This document shows, one piece after another, positions 21,465 through 32,361 of a DNA stretch of 64,000 nucleotides. This DNA comes from Azolla caroliniana (lineage: Eukaryota > Polypodiophyta). Made by a program: the position numbers and the translations under genes. Below the pieces are notes generated by a model. That model did not search any database. It saw only the letters and a list, made by a program, of their open reading frames with translations, and was not told the origin of the DNA. How positions within the stretch are numbered: the first letter of the stretch is position 1; each line of letters begins with the position of its first letter. The DNA lies in assembly GCA_043228905.1 (NCBI GenBank), contig JBHGNT010000021.1, positions 2,418,001 through 2,482,000 on the forward strand. Direction: 5' to 3'.

Positions 21465-22159
21465 TGTCACGTTGTTACGCGCGTGCGTGGAGAACAAGGC
21501 GGGACCACCGGGGTCTTGGGCCGAGAAATAGCTGAGAAGGAGGAGAACGGAAAGGCAACGGACGCACTTGCACACGCACAGACACGGGAGCACATAGGAT
21601 CACAGTCCAACAACACAGCAAAACGAGACGACTAGAAGTCCGAGTATATGAACACGTATGTATATATATATATATATATATATCAAGATGGTTACAACTA
21701 ACAAGCCGGCAAGGCGAACACCGCCGCCTATTCACTCACACACAGAAGAGCGAGATGGAGACTCTGTCGGAAGCACATGGGCGTTCCATGGAGCAAAGTC
21801 AGCCTCCCGAAAACCTGCGCAAAAAAATGGCTATGGAGAGTGGCAGAGGAGAAGAGCTCGGTCCCGGTCCGGCTGCACTTCGTCCTCTCTAACGCACGAT
21901 ACCTTTTTCATTCCTCTCCCTCTCTTTTATAGCCCAAGGAGGGAGGTCGTTATCATCCGTTACATCACATTAATTCTCTGTCCTTTCGGACAGGGATACA
22001 CCTCGATTCTCTCCCTATTGAATGCATGCTACCTAGGATTTCACCTTAGCCGACTTGTACCTACCTACTTACCATACAACGAAAAGTGTGATCACGTGTA
22101 AGGGCCGGTTTACACACGCTAAACTCGGTTTCCACCTAGGGACGGTTTTCTTCACGACA
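21465..22159 (-). repeat. Gypsy B 3' LTR
   Basis: 695 bp, TGTCACGTTGTTACG to TTCACGACA in plus orientation. It has a (TA)n run at 21660-21682 and a TATA box (TATAAAA on the minus strand) at 21925-21931. It pairs with 38657-39370, and the length difference lies mostly in the (TA)n region. Confidence 0.93.
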
Positions 22160-22180
22160 TCCGCCCCCACCTAACCGCGC
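22160..22180 (-). other. Gypsy B polypurine tract
   Basis: Directly next to the 3' LTR, the minus strand reads GGTTAGGTGGGGGCGGA. The identical tract adjoins the LTR of element C at 26575. It would prime plus-strand DNA synthesis. Confidence 0.75.
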
Positions 22181-22234
22181 ATCCACCGTTATGCGCCAAA
22201 ATTGGGCCCTTGCTAGAGAAAACCGGTCCATGCT

Positions 22235-23386
22235 TTACTCCTCGTCTTCTGGATCGTCATCCGCCTCGGATCGCCCGCCGTCGCCATCCATGCTATCCAG
22301 ATCCGGCTCGCACTCGTGTCGTTTCTTAAACGCTTTGACCCTCTTCCCCACTACCGGTATTGCCATCCTCGTACCGTTGAGCTCCGCAAGATGGTAGGTC
22401 CCGTTGTCGTTGGCGCCTGTCACCACGTAAGGCCCGAACCACCTCCTTGCAAACTTCAGCGTTGCCATGTGCTGGTTGTTGAGGCTGCTATCATACACTA
22501 GGACCCAGTCGCCTTCCTCGATTTTCTTCGGTCACAGTTGGTGAGTCCGGTCAAACCGCCCTTTGTTCTTCAACCTTGCCAACCGAAGCTTCTCCGCGGC
22601 TCGTTCCACGTCCTCCGGCCTTCGCTCGAGCTGTCAAATCCGTGCCGCTAGCAGCTCCTCCCGGCTCATCTCATCTCTCCAGTCCACCGTGGCCCATGAG
22701 GAGATGGTTCGCTCTGTTGGCATGATCGGCCTCTGTCCGTACATAAGCTCTGCCGGCATGAACCCGGTTACCGAACTGTGCGTAGTTCGGTCCGCCTACA
22801 AGGCATAAGGCAGCAGTCGCGGCCAGTTCCCGACTTGGCCTTCACACGCCCGTACTAGCGCTTTGACGATCGGCCCGTGTCCGCGCTCCACCTTCCCGTT
22901 AGCCTCCGGATTGTACGTTGTGGTGAGCGAGAGTTTGACCCCTAGTCGGTCAAACAGCTCTTCAGCCTCTTGCGCGTCCAACTCTCCGCGGTCAGCCACG
23001 ATCTTTCCTATGCTCCCGTACCGACATATCACGTCCTCGATCAGAAACCAGCATACAACCGCGGTCGTTTTGTTCTGCAGCGCTCGGCCTTCAACTTGGT
23101 TCGTCAGATCCTCCCGAGCCAACACTAGATACCGCATCTGTCCTACCCCCATCACCATCGTCACCAAATCCACCATCCATTTGAAGTGGACGGTCGGAGG
23201 GTAGGTCGGGTGAAGTTCATCCCGGTGTCGGACTATGGAATGCATCTGACAGCTTTCACAAGTCATCACGAACCAATGCACGTCCCGGTACAGTCCCGGC
23301 CACCAGTACTTCCCCTTTAACTTCTCGAATGTGGCCCACGTTCCGCGGTGTCCGGCCCAGGAACTCTCGTGGTAGGCCTCCAACAA
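22235..23386 (-). pseudogene. Gypsy B integrase
   Basis: The zinc-binding N-terminus has HESSWAGHRG and CESCQMHS (HHCC). The core shows WMVDLVTM, IVADRGELDAQEAEEL and NPEANGKVERGH (the D, D and E positions). The C-terminal part carries a GPY/F-type module (ARRWFGPYVV). No chromodomain follows; the protein ends in an acidic tail. Stops: one at 22806-22808 (after LPYAL, where C has Trp), TGA after AARI near 22635 (shared with C), and another near 22536. The enzyme would insert the element DNA. Confidence 0.85.
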
Positions 23387-25653
23387 CTCCTCCTATTCCT
23401 CCTTCTTCGCCACCACTCGGAGCAGGATGTCGTCCCTCTTCTTCGGCTGCTCTTCCGGATCTGGTTGGCCTCTTCCTTTGTCCACGCCGCGTCCGGTGTC
23501 ATTGTTTTCAGGAGCCCGCCGATCTAGAGCCACTCCCCGTCATACTTGCTCTCGTCGAATTCGTTAAGCGCCGGAGTGCTCCCCTTTCTGGTTGTCACGT
23601 ATGCCGCCTCGAAGAAATCTACGCCGACTTCCTCGTCCTCCGAAACCATGTCTTCCTCGTTTTCGAACCTCGCCCTTGAGAGCATGTCGGCCATGGCATT
23701 GTCTTTTCCGGAAATGTGTCGTATCTCCGGATTCAGGGACTTGATGTACGCTATCCACCTGAGCATTGCCAGGTCCGGAGTCGCGCATTCGGAAACCATG
23801 CTGAGAGTCGGCAGGCAGTCCGTCTCAATTATTACCTCAGTCCCGATCAGATAGTTTTTATCGGCCTTCACCGCCGAAACGATACCCCAGAGTTCGCGTT
23901 TAACCTGGGCGTATCCTCACTTTCGCTCACTGAGGACCTTCGCGCCGAACCGGATGGGGAACCTCGTGCCAACGCCATCCTCTTGGTTGATCACCCATCC
24001 GATCCCGGTCGGACTCGTGTCTACGGTTACGTAAATCGGAGTGGAGTGTCTTTGCAGTAGACAACCTTTTGGAGCACCGGTGTTGTGGCAAGTGCTTCCT
24101 TCATCTTTCGGACTGACTCCGTATGCTCGTCTCCCCACTCGAATTTACGCCCTTTCTTCAGCAACCCATACAGCGGCTCCGCGACGTGGGCGTAATGCGG
24201 GATCCAGATATGGTAGAACGCGCATGCTCCCAAGAATCTCTGAACCTCCGTAACCGAATTGCAGTCATGCTTCATCGCGAAGATGGCTTCCACCTTGGCC
24301 GGAGATGGTTTCCAACCGTATGGTCCGCATAGGTGCCCGACGACCATGATCTCTGATTGCCCAAAGGCCGATTTTTCCCCGGAGAAGGTGAGGCTCGCGC
24401 CTTCTAGTCTCTGCAGCACCTTCTCGCAATCATCGATGTGAGTCGCCACGAAATTCCGACATCCGTCCGGTCCGATTGTCTCGTCCTTTTCCTCCACCGG
24501 GCATCCCCTAATCGGGATGTCGTCTAAGAATGGCATGGTGATGTCCGGGATACAATCCCTGAGCACTTTGTTCATCGCGTTCACCATGTGAGCCACCAAG
24601 TTCGTCCCTCCTTGTGGTAGGGTACACATCCGCACTAGGCCGAGAGGAGTCCACATCGTCGTAATGTCTCTGCTCTCCACGACTAGTTGAAACTGATCGT
24701 ACCCCGAGTACAGATCACCGACAGAGTAAACCGACATTCCGGCGAAGGCCTCCGCGAACTCGTCTATGGTCGGTCTGATTCCTGCGTTCCAAATGGTCAT
24801 GTTGTTGACCAGTTGTAGGTCTTGAATAAAATGTAACGTGTCGTTCTTCTTTGGCACGGTAAACCACCGATTCGAGTATGGGGCACTCGACGGTTCGAGG
24901 ATGCCCATCTCGACCTTCTGTTTCAACAGCTCCATCAACTTCGGGATGTGAGCTCTGGGTACCGGAATCAATTTGAGGTTCCACGGCACATTCGGTACCG
25001 TGAAGATCACCATCGGTTACACAATTGTCGGGTCTACGCACCCGACCTCCGGTGAGAAACCGAAAGCCTTCCCGTGCCTCCCGAGCATTCTCGAAAACCG
25101 GTCCTCTTCCGCCAGCAGTAGAAAGCCACCCCCACCGATCTTGAGCTCTCGTAGCATTATATCAGTGAACGTGTGTCCTATGCTGGCCGGACCTCGCAAA
25201 CTCGGGTCCGACGCGCCCCCCTTTACTCGTAACTCGCTGCCCTCCGGCAAGGGTGCCGCTATTGGCCTCACCTTCCGGTCCACAGTCTTGTACTTTGTGT
25301 CCACCCAGGCCGTCCGATCCGACTCGAGCCCGTTACAGAAGTCGGCGATGACTTCATACATCCCTTCCGAACATACCGGAATCGTCCGGTCCTCTTTAAG
25401 GCCTCCTCCGACCACCTCTCGTAACTGTCCCAAGGTGTCGTCGAAAGAGACCGCCTCCACGGCTCCGTTGATTTCCTCTCCAGGGCCGAGGACTCCGCAT
25501 GCCCGAAGTTGCTCCTTCGCCCAACAACGCCGACAATCGTACAACCTCCGCTGTCGGAGAACGAAAATTTCCTACCTATGGTACATGTGTGGGGTTCTTC
25601 CAGTACGTCCGGACTACCGCGGCCCCACGCCCTGATAGCCCTCTCTAAAAATC
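23387..25653 (-). pseudogene. pol: Gypsy B reverse transcriptase and RNase H
   Basis: Starting from the -1 frame after GATTTTTAG (25645-25653): a conserved N-terminal region (LRACGVLGPGEEI, later GHTFTDIMLRELKIGGGG), then RT with MGILEPSSAPYSNRWFTVPK, SVGDLYSGYDQF and the catalytic box MPFLDDIPIRG. RNase H follows with ITVDTSPTGIGWV-like text and IETDCLPTL. Lesions: a frameshift near 25530, a TAA at 25017-25019 (Glu in C), a short insertion near 24046, and a stop after LSERK near 23917. RELWGIVSAVK still has Trp, where C has a stop. The FLDDIPI box and the GACAFYHIWIPHY segment are unlike the usual plant gypsy lineages. Confidence 0.85.
25645..25653 (-). promoter_or_regulatory. Candidate -1 frameshift site between protease and RT (gypsy B)
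   Basis: The minus strand reads GAT TTT TAG AGA in the gag-protease frame, so that frame ends at TAG. The -1 frame continues TTA GAG AGG and stays open towards RT. The same 11 bases occur at the same place in C (30142-30150). The Phe codon over five U followed by a stop would let the P-site tRNA re-pair one base back. Confidence 0.5.
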
Positions 25654-25933
25654 CCCTCGGCTGCCGCCGCTGAGGGTCTCGCCATTCCTCTCATGGTTTG
25701 GACGTACGGTCCTGAATTGTACGGAATGCCGACCGTCCTAGCTCTTGACGCGCGCATACACTGAACCGTTGTCCAGCACTTTCGTCTCCATGCGTGTTGC
25801 CGTAATGTATGGCTCGCCGAGAATCACTGGGTGCAAGGATGTTTCATGCACGAAGAAATGTTGATCTATCTTGATGTCACCGACCTTTACGCGTATATTC
25901 GGGCGCGCACCATACAGCTCCTCCATAGCATGT
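25654..25933 (-). pseudogene. Gypsy B protease C-terminal part
   Basis: It begins right at the edge of element C with HAMEELYGARPNIRVKVGD and continues through DQHFFVHETS and HPVILGEPYITATRMETKVL. A stop follows ARVKS at 25738; the homologous text continues to the frame end at 25645. The other half of this domain, with the active-site VDHGS, lies at 36783-36900 beyond the insertion. Confidence 0.85.
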
Positions 25934-26574
25934 TGTCGAGGTACTCCTCGCGGATGCGTGGAATGAGGCGGGACCTCGGGGTTCTTGTACCGAAGAGCAA
26001 TAGGGAAAGGAGAAGGGAAGGGACCCACTACGTGCGAGCGTAGATCCACAGGGACACGGCCCTTCGACACGAAGACGCCAGCGGGGAAAACAACACAGAG
26101 AGGCACAACGGTATGTAAGTATATATTAACAGAGACAAACAACAAAAGCACGAAGTCGGTTACAACCGAACAGGCCGGTGAACAGATGCCGATGCCTATT
26201 CGCAAACGCTCAGAAAGGAAGGAGTAGGTTGGAGGTGCTGCCGGAAGCACTCGGGCATTCCTCAGAGCAGCGCGAGCCTCACGAAACCTGCACAAAAAGA
26301 AGCTACGGAGAGTATGGAAGAGAGAGAAGCCTTCGACCGACAGCCCGACAGCACTTTGTCCTCTCTCTGATCCCGCCCTCTTCCTCGTCTCCCTCCTTTT
26401 ATAGGCAAGAAGGGAGCCGTTTCCTATTAACTTCCTACCTACCGAATCTACCTACCTAGGATCTTCCATGTCCCTAATTCTCTCTTATGTACAACATAAG
26501 GCGTACGTGCATGAAGAGCCGGTTCCTATGCTCCGGCGCACCGATTCCGCTTGTGGACGGTTTTCTTCACGACA
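25934..26574 (-). repeat. Gypsy C 3' LTR
   Basis: 641 bp, TGTCGAGGTACTCCTCG to TTCTTCACGACA (plus orientation). The TATA box is at 26397-26403 (minus strand). It is nearly identical to 36142-36782. The last 20 or so bases (GACGGTTTTCTTCACGACA) are shared with the B LTR, although the interiors differ. Confidence 0.95.
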
Positions 26575-26595
26575 TCCGCCCCCACCTAACCGCGC
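26575..26595 (-). other. Gypsy C polypurine tract
   Basis: Minus-strand GGTTAGGTGGGGGCGGA adjoins the 3' LTR, identical to B. Confidence 0.75.
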
Positions 26596-26647
26596 ATCCA
26601 CCGGCATGCGCCAAGTTGAGTTGGGACGGAGAAAACCGGTCCAGCCT

Positions 26648-27964
26648 TCATTCCCCGCCCGTCGGTTCTTCCTCGGTTTCGGATCGTTCGTCGTTCCGGT
26701 CCAAGTTAACCGGATCCGGCTTGTCGTCGTGACGCTTCTTGAACGCTTTGATCCACTTCCCAGCTACTGGTATCGCCATTCTCGTGCCGTCGAGTTCCGC
26801 CAGATGGTACGTCCCGTTGTCGTTGGCGCTTTGTACCACGTAAGGCCCAAACCACCTTCTTGCGAACTTCCGTGTTGCTCGGTGCTGGTTGTCGAGGCTG
26901 CTGTCATAGACTAGCACCCAGTCGCCTTCCTCGATCTTCTTCGGTCGGAACCGGCGCGTCCGGTCGAACCGGGCTTTGTTCCTCGTCCTTGCCACCCGAA
27001 GCTTTCCCGTAGCCTGCTCCACGTCCTCCGGTCTTCGCTCGAGCTGTCATATACGCGCCGCCAACAGTTCCTCCCGGCTCATCTCGTCTCTCCAGTCCAC
27101 GGTTGCCCACGAGGAAATCGTACGTTCCATCGGCATGATCGGCTTCTGCCCAAACATGAGCTCTGCCGGCATGAATCCGGTTACCGAACTGTGCGTAGTT
27201 CGGTCAGCCCACAACGCGTAAGGCAGCAACCGCGGCCAGTTCCCGACTTGCCCCCCGCATGCCCGAACTAACGCCTTGACGATCGGTCCGTGTCCGCGCT
27301 CCACCTTCCCATTCACCTCCGGATTGTACGCAGTGGTAAGCGAGAGCTTGACTCCTAGTCGGTCGAACAGCTCCTCAGCCTCTTCGGCGTCCAACTCCCC
27401 GCGATCAGCCACGATCTTCCCGACGCACCCGTACCGGCATATCACGTCCTCGATCAGGAACCGACATACGGCCGCGGTCGTTTTGTTCTGAAGGGCTCGG
27501 TCTTCCACCTGGTTCGTCAGATCTTCCCGAGCCAGGACCAGATACCGAATCTGTCCTACGCCCATCGGCATCGTCACCAGATCTACCATCCATTTGAAGT
27601 GGATGGTCGGAGGGTACGTAGGGTGAAGCTCGTCCCGATGCCGGACTATGGAGTGCATCTGACAGCTCTCGCAAGTTGTCACGAACCGATGCACGTCCCG
27701 GTACAGTCCCGGCCACCAGTACTTCCCCTTTATCTTCTCGAACGTGGCCCACGTTCCTCAGTGTCCAGCCCAAGGGTTGTCGTGGTAGGCCGTCAGCAGC
27801 TCCTCCTGTTCTTCCTTCATCGCCACCACCTGGAGCGGGACGCCGTTCCTCTTCTTCGGGTGCTTCCATAGGTATCCGTCCCGGAGAAAGAATCGGTATG
27901 CTTTCTTCCGAATCCGATTGGCCTCGTCTCTCGTCCATGACGCATCCGGCGTCATTGTCCTCAA
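26648..27964 (-). pseudogene. Gypsy C integrase
   Basis: HDNPWAGH, then a TGA at 27758-27760, then GTWATFEKIKGKYWWPGLYR and CESCQMHS form the zinc-binding part; B has Arg at the stop. The core has WMVDLVTM, IVADRGELDAEEAEEL and NPEVNGKVERGH. The region LPYALWADRTTHSSVTGFMP is intact here. A TGA follows AARI (27047-27049), shared with B, then the frame stays open through ARRWFGPYVV and an acidic end at 26648. The domain layout is zinc finger, DDE core and GPY/F module without chromodomain. Confidence 0.85.
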
Positions 27965-30150
27965 GAAACCACCGATCTGCAGCCACTCGCCGTCATACTT
28001 GCTCTCGTCGAAGCCGTTAAGTGCCGGAGTGCTCGTCCCATCGGTCGTCAGTACGCCGCCTCGAAGAAGTCCATGCCGACTTCTTCGTCCTCCAAAACCA
28101 TGCCGCCCTCGTCATCAAACCTCGCCCTCGAAAGCATGTCGGCCATGGCGTTGTCCTATTCGGAAATGTGCCGTATTTCCGGGTCCAGGGACTTGATGTA
28201 CGATATCCACCTGAGCATCGCCAGGTCCGGTGTCGCGCATCCGAAAACCATGCCGAGAATCGGCAGGCAATCCGTCTCGATAATCACTTCTGTCCCGATC
28301 AGGTAGTCTTTGTCGGCCTTTACTGCCGAAACGATACCCTAGAGTTCGCGTTTAACCTGGGCGTACCCTCGTTGTCGCTCACTGAGGACCTTCGCGCCGA
28401 ATCGGATCGGGAACCGAATGCCGTCCTCATCTTCTTGGTTGACGACCCATCCGATCCCGGTCGGACTCGTATCTACCGTTATGTATACCGGGGTACCCTT
28501 TTCGTAGACAGCCTTCCGGAGCGCCGGTGCTACCGCAAGAGCTTCCTTCAGCTTCCGGACCAACTCCGTGTGCTTGTCTCGCCACTCGAATTTTCGCCCT
28601 TTCTTCAGCAACTCGTATAGCGGCTCCGCAACGTGGGCGTAATGCGGGATCCATATGTGGTAGAATGCACATGCCCCCAGGAACCTCCGAACTTTCGTAA
28701 CCGAGCTACAGTCGGTCATCATCGCGGAGATGGCTTCTACCTTTGCCGGAGACGGTTTCCGGCCATATGGTCCACATAGGTGTCCGACCACCAGGATTTC
28801 TGATTTCCCGAAGGCCGATTTCTCCCCGGAGAAGGTGAGCCTCGCATCCTCTAGCCTTTGTAGCACCTTCTCGCAGTCGTCGATGTGTGTCGCCACGAAT
28901 CGCCGGCATCCGTCTGGTCCGAGTGTTGCGTCCTTCTCTTCCACCGGGCACCCCTTGATCGGGATGTTGTCTAGAAATGGCATGGTGATGTCCGGGATGC
29001 AATCCCTCAGTACCTTGTTCATTGCATTCACCATGTGGGCCACCGAGTTGGTCCCTCCTTGTGGCAGGGTACACATTCGCACTAGGCCGAGGGGGGGTTC
29101 GCATCGTCGTAATGTCTCTGCTCTCCACGGCTAGCTTGAACTGGTCGTACCCCGAGTACAGATCACCGACCGAGTAAATCGACCTTCCGGCGAAGGCCTC
29201 CGCGAACTCCTCTATGGTCGGTCTGATTCCTGCGTTCCGAATGGTCACTCTGTTGACCGGCTGCAGGTCTTGAATGAAGCGCAATGTTCCGTTTTTCTTT
29301 GGTACGGTAAACCATCGGTTCGAGTATGGGGCACTTGACGGTTCGAGAATGCCCATATCGATTTTCTGCCTCAATAGCTCCATCAACTTCGGGATGTGAG
29401 CTCTCGATACTGGAATCGGCTTGAGATTCCACGGCACATGCAGTACCGTGAATATCACCATCGGCTCCACGATTGTCGGGTCTACGCACCCGATCTCTTC
29501 CGGTGAGAATGCGAAGGCTTTCCCGTGCCTTCCGAGCATTCTCCGAAACCGGTCTTCTTCCGCCGGTAGTAGGAACCCGCCCCCACCGATTTTGAGCTCC
29601 CGGAGCGTCCCGTCGGTGAAGGTGTGTCCTATGCAGACCGGATCTCGTAAACTGGGGTCCGACGCAACCCCTCTGATTCGGGACTCGCTGCCCTCCGGTA
29701 AGGGTGCCGCGACTGGCCTTACCTTCCGGTCCACAGTCTTGTACTTCGTGCTAACTCGGGCCGTCCGATCCGACCGGAGCCCCTGACAGAAGTTCGCGAT
29801 GACTTCGTACATCTCTTCGGAACATACCGGTATCGTCCGGTCTTCGTTAAGGTCTTCTCCGGCTACCTTCCTCAGCATCCCCAAGGTGTCGTCGAAGGAA
29901 ACCGCCTCCACGGCCCCGCTGATTTTCTCGTCCGGGCCGAGAACTCCGCACGCTCGAAGTCGCTCCTCCGCCCTTGCCCTTTCTCGGCCAACGATGCCGA
30001 CTATCATACACCCTCCGTTGTTGGAGAAGCAGAATTTTCTACCTATTTTACAAGGTTTCTTCGGTTTCGGTTCTATCGTACAGCTGTGGGGTCTTTCCCG
30101 AGTGTCCGGACTGTCTCGGCCCCACGCCTTGGCAGCCCTCTCTAAAAATC
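27965..30150 (-). pseudogene. pol: Gypsy C reverse transcriptase and RNase H
   Basis: After the GATTTTTAG site the -1 frame runs unbroken into IVGIVGRERARAEERLRACG and onward. The RT shows MGILEPSSAPYSNRWFTVPK, FIQDLQPVNRVTIRNAGI and SVGDLYSGYDQFKL. One extra C in a C-run (29089-29095) shifts the frame after TMRTP. Beyond it: MCTLPQGGTNSVAHMVNAM, then the catalytic box as MPFLDNIPIKG (Asn for the second Asp; B keeps FLDD). RNase H has ITVDTSPTGIGWVVNQED and, after a TAG at 28339-28341 replacing Trp, DYLIGTEVIIETDCLP. The Asn, the frameshift and the TAG would each abolish activity. Confidence 0.88.
30142..30150 (-). promoter_or_regulatory. Candidate -1 frameshift site between protease and RT (gypsy C)
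   Basis: The site is identical to that in B: GAT TTT TAG AGA on the minus strand, where the gag-protease frame stops. The -1 frame from TTA GAG AGG is open with no stop through about 50 codons into the conserved RT leader. The following GC-rich text could form a stimulatory stem; I did not fold it. Confidence 0.55.
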
Positions 30151-31160
30151 CTCTCGGTTCTCGCCACCGAGGGATTCACGGATTCGCTCGTGGTTCGGCC
30201 GCACCGTCAGAAATTGGACCGAATGGCGCCCGTCCTGGCTCTTGACCCTCGCGTAGGCCGAACCGTTGTCCAGCACTTTGGTCTCCATTCTCGCCGCTGT
30301 GATGTATGGTTCCCCTAATATGACCGGATGCGAGGACGTCTCCTGCACGAAGAAGTGTTGGTCAATCTCGACGTCGTCGATCTTGACACGCACATTCGGG
30401 CAGGCCCCGTGCAGTTCCTCGGTGGCGCGCGTCGCCGCCCGTATCTTCCACCCGTGCTTGGTGTTGATCGGCCATTTTCCCCTTTTGTAGAAGTCCATGG
30501 ACATCAGGTTTATTTCCGAACCGTGGTCCACCAGTGCCACCACCGGTTCCTGAACATCTCCGATCTTTACCGGGGTCTCCGTGGTCGCTCGGGCCCAGTG
30601 CGGCCTCGAATAGTGGCTCTCCGCCCACTCACCTTCCAGCGCCAAGTCGTCGATGTGCGTCGTCCGCACCTCCACCGGTCTTTCCGGTTCCGTCTCCGTC
30701 GACAGCCTCTTCCGTTTTACCAAGTCCACAATGGAGTCGTGGAACTCCTTCTTGGCGATCCCTAGCACCTCCCGCAATGACAGCTCCACCTTGCTGTCGA
30801 GGATCCGTTCTTCTAGGACCTTTCGTAGGTCCGTGGTCCTTTCTATTTCCGTCCCCAGTCGGTATCCGCCCTTCTTGGGGTTATCTTGCGCGCTGGACCC
30901 ACCGGCTTCGTTCCGTTGTTGCCCGAATCGAGTCTCGTATCGTTGTGAGGGCCCAGCCGCTCCGGCTTTCCCCACTCGTTTGTCTTCTACCAGAGCCTCG
31001 TAGTTCCAGCAGGCGGCTTCTACGAAGCCTGTCTTCTCCTCGACCGGATCGCTCCACCCGGTTATTTCCCGGACCCGTCTCTCAGCGCGGTCCGTTTCAT
31101 CTTTCCTTAGTCGTGCGTTGCCGACCAAAATCCGTCTTTGCCCTCCTTTCGGGCCTTGCT
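30142..31160 (-). pseudogene. Gypsy C Gag-Pro C-terminal part with aspartic protease
   Basis: It continues gag in a shifted frame because about 19 bp are missing near 31120 (B reads through there as GFWPLMLEGL). Content: REITGWSDPVEEKTGFVEAA, a YETRFGQQRNEAGG segment, TTDLRKVLEERILDSKVELS, then the protease with VVALVDHGSEINLMSMDFYK (the active-site triad reads D-H-G instead of D-S/T-G). NVRVKIDDVEIDQHFF and HPVILGEPYITAARMETKVL follow, and the end is ENREDF with TAG. An Asp-His-Gly triad in both B and C is unusual. Confidence 0.83.
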
Positions 31161-31931
31161 GCCCCCGACCCGAATGCCGGCCAACGCCGAGTAGTGGATG
31201 ACCTCCACGTGTCGGACCGCTGCCTCTTCCATCAGTCTCTTCATACCTCCCCGCCCGTCGTTTCGGTTTAGGGCCCTTCTGGTGTCGCCGGCGTGCACCC
31301 GGCCTTCCCACAGGTACACCACCCGGTTCCTCAACGCTTCTGCGAAATCGCCGCAGTCCTTCCGGATGTGGCCGACCTCGTCGCACCACATGCACTTGTT
31401 CCCTGCTGCCGGTCGTCGGTCACAAGCCGGTTCGCCGCCTTCCCTTCGAATCTGGGAGATCTGGAGATCCTTTATCGCCCGCATCAACTCCTCCAGCGCT
31501 GCTCCTCCGGATGAGCCATTGACCATGCCGGTCGAAGCCGAACCGGTTTCGAGCCACTCCCGGGTCTCTTCCCTTCGCCCTTGCGGTGCCGGGTCAAGCC
31601 TCCTTGCTATGACCGAGCCCGCACCGGCCGCCCCATTATCAGCCCATTCTCGCCGTTTGTCGAAACGGCCACAGACTCTCTTAACCGCAGCCCAGTCGGT
31701 CGTCAACCCGTCTTCGGTTTCCAGCAAGGAGCCGACTTGATCCCGGTCCCGCTCGTCCACCGACTTGACGAACAGTAGGACCCGGCTCGTATCCAGAATG
31801 GTTCGGTCAAGCGCCGAAAGGCGCGCAAAGCGTTCCTCAAACTCCTGGAGGAGCGCCGACGCGTTTCTTCCCTTGCTGGGGGACTCCACCCATTCCATGA
31901 AGTCCCGTTTCGAAAGCCGGAGCGCGTCGTC
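31107..31931 (-). pseudogene. gag: Gypsy C gag, part downstream of A2
   Basis: It follows the A2 insertion with DALRLSKRDFMEWVESPSKG, then EEFEERFARLSALD-type text, RVLLFVKSVDERDRDQVG, CGRFDKRREWADNG, a predicted helical LEELMRAIKDLQISQIR, and a CCHC zinc knuckle CMWCDEVGHIRKDC. It ends at 31107 by the 19-bp deletion noted for the next part. In the intact family gag and protease would be one frame. Confidence 0.85.
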
Positions 31932-32311
31932 TGTTGTCTGTCTGGCCAAACTAGCCTCAACACAGGTGTCTACCCAACACTTCTCCAAAGGGGTGGTAAG
32001 GATTGGATGCTAGGTTACACGCATAAGATGATTACAATTAAGCACGGACGGCAACCAATACGAAATACAGATAAATACACAATAATTACTCTTGTATTAC
32101 TTCCGTCAAAACACTTTACAAATCATCGGATCCTTTTATAGGCATCTGGCAAGGTTACAATCGGTGCGCTTAGGCAACCGACATCCGAATCGGTTCGGAT
32201 CCGGATCGGTACAACTATACCGAATCCGTCCCTCCGAATAATAATTCTACTATTACTTCCTATTATCCGATCCGCCTTCCCACTTGTCCTTGCTCTTTTG
32301 ACCGGCCAACA
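31932..32311 (-). repeat. A2 3' LTR
   Basis: 380 bp, TGTTGTCTGTCTGGCC to CCGGCCAACA in plus orientation, TATAAAA (minus) at 32134-32140. No clear polypurine tract lies directly next to it; the nearest purine-rich run is GGAGGAAGACTGAGG about 60 bp inside. Confidence 0.95.
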
Positions 32312-32361
32312 CATGGCACGCCCGTGGGAAAGTGCCTTGCACTTCGAATCCACACCCGGCC

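Noticed and set aside
30534-31271. Plus-strand 245-codon Pro/Ser-rich frame
   Set aside because: Antisense of the gypsy C gag-protease region.
31107-31395. A separate overlapping pol start in gypsy C
   Set aside because: Comparison with B shows about 19 bp missing in C at this point, so the overlap is a deletion frameshift and not a designed gag-pol overlap.
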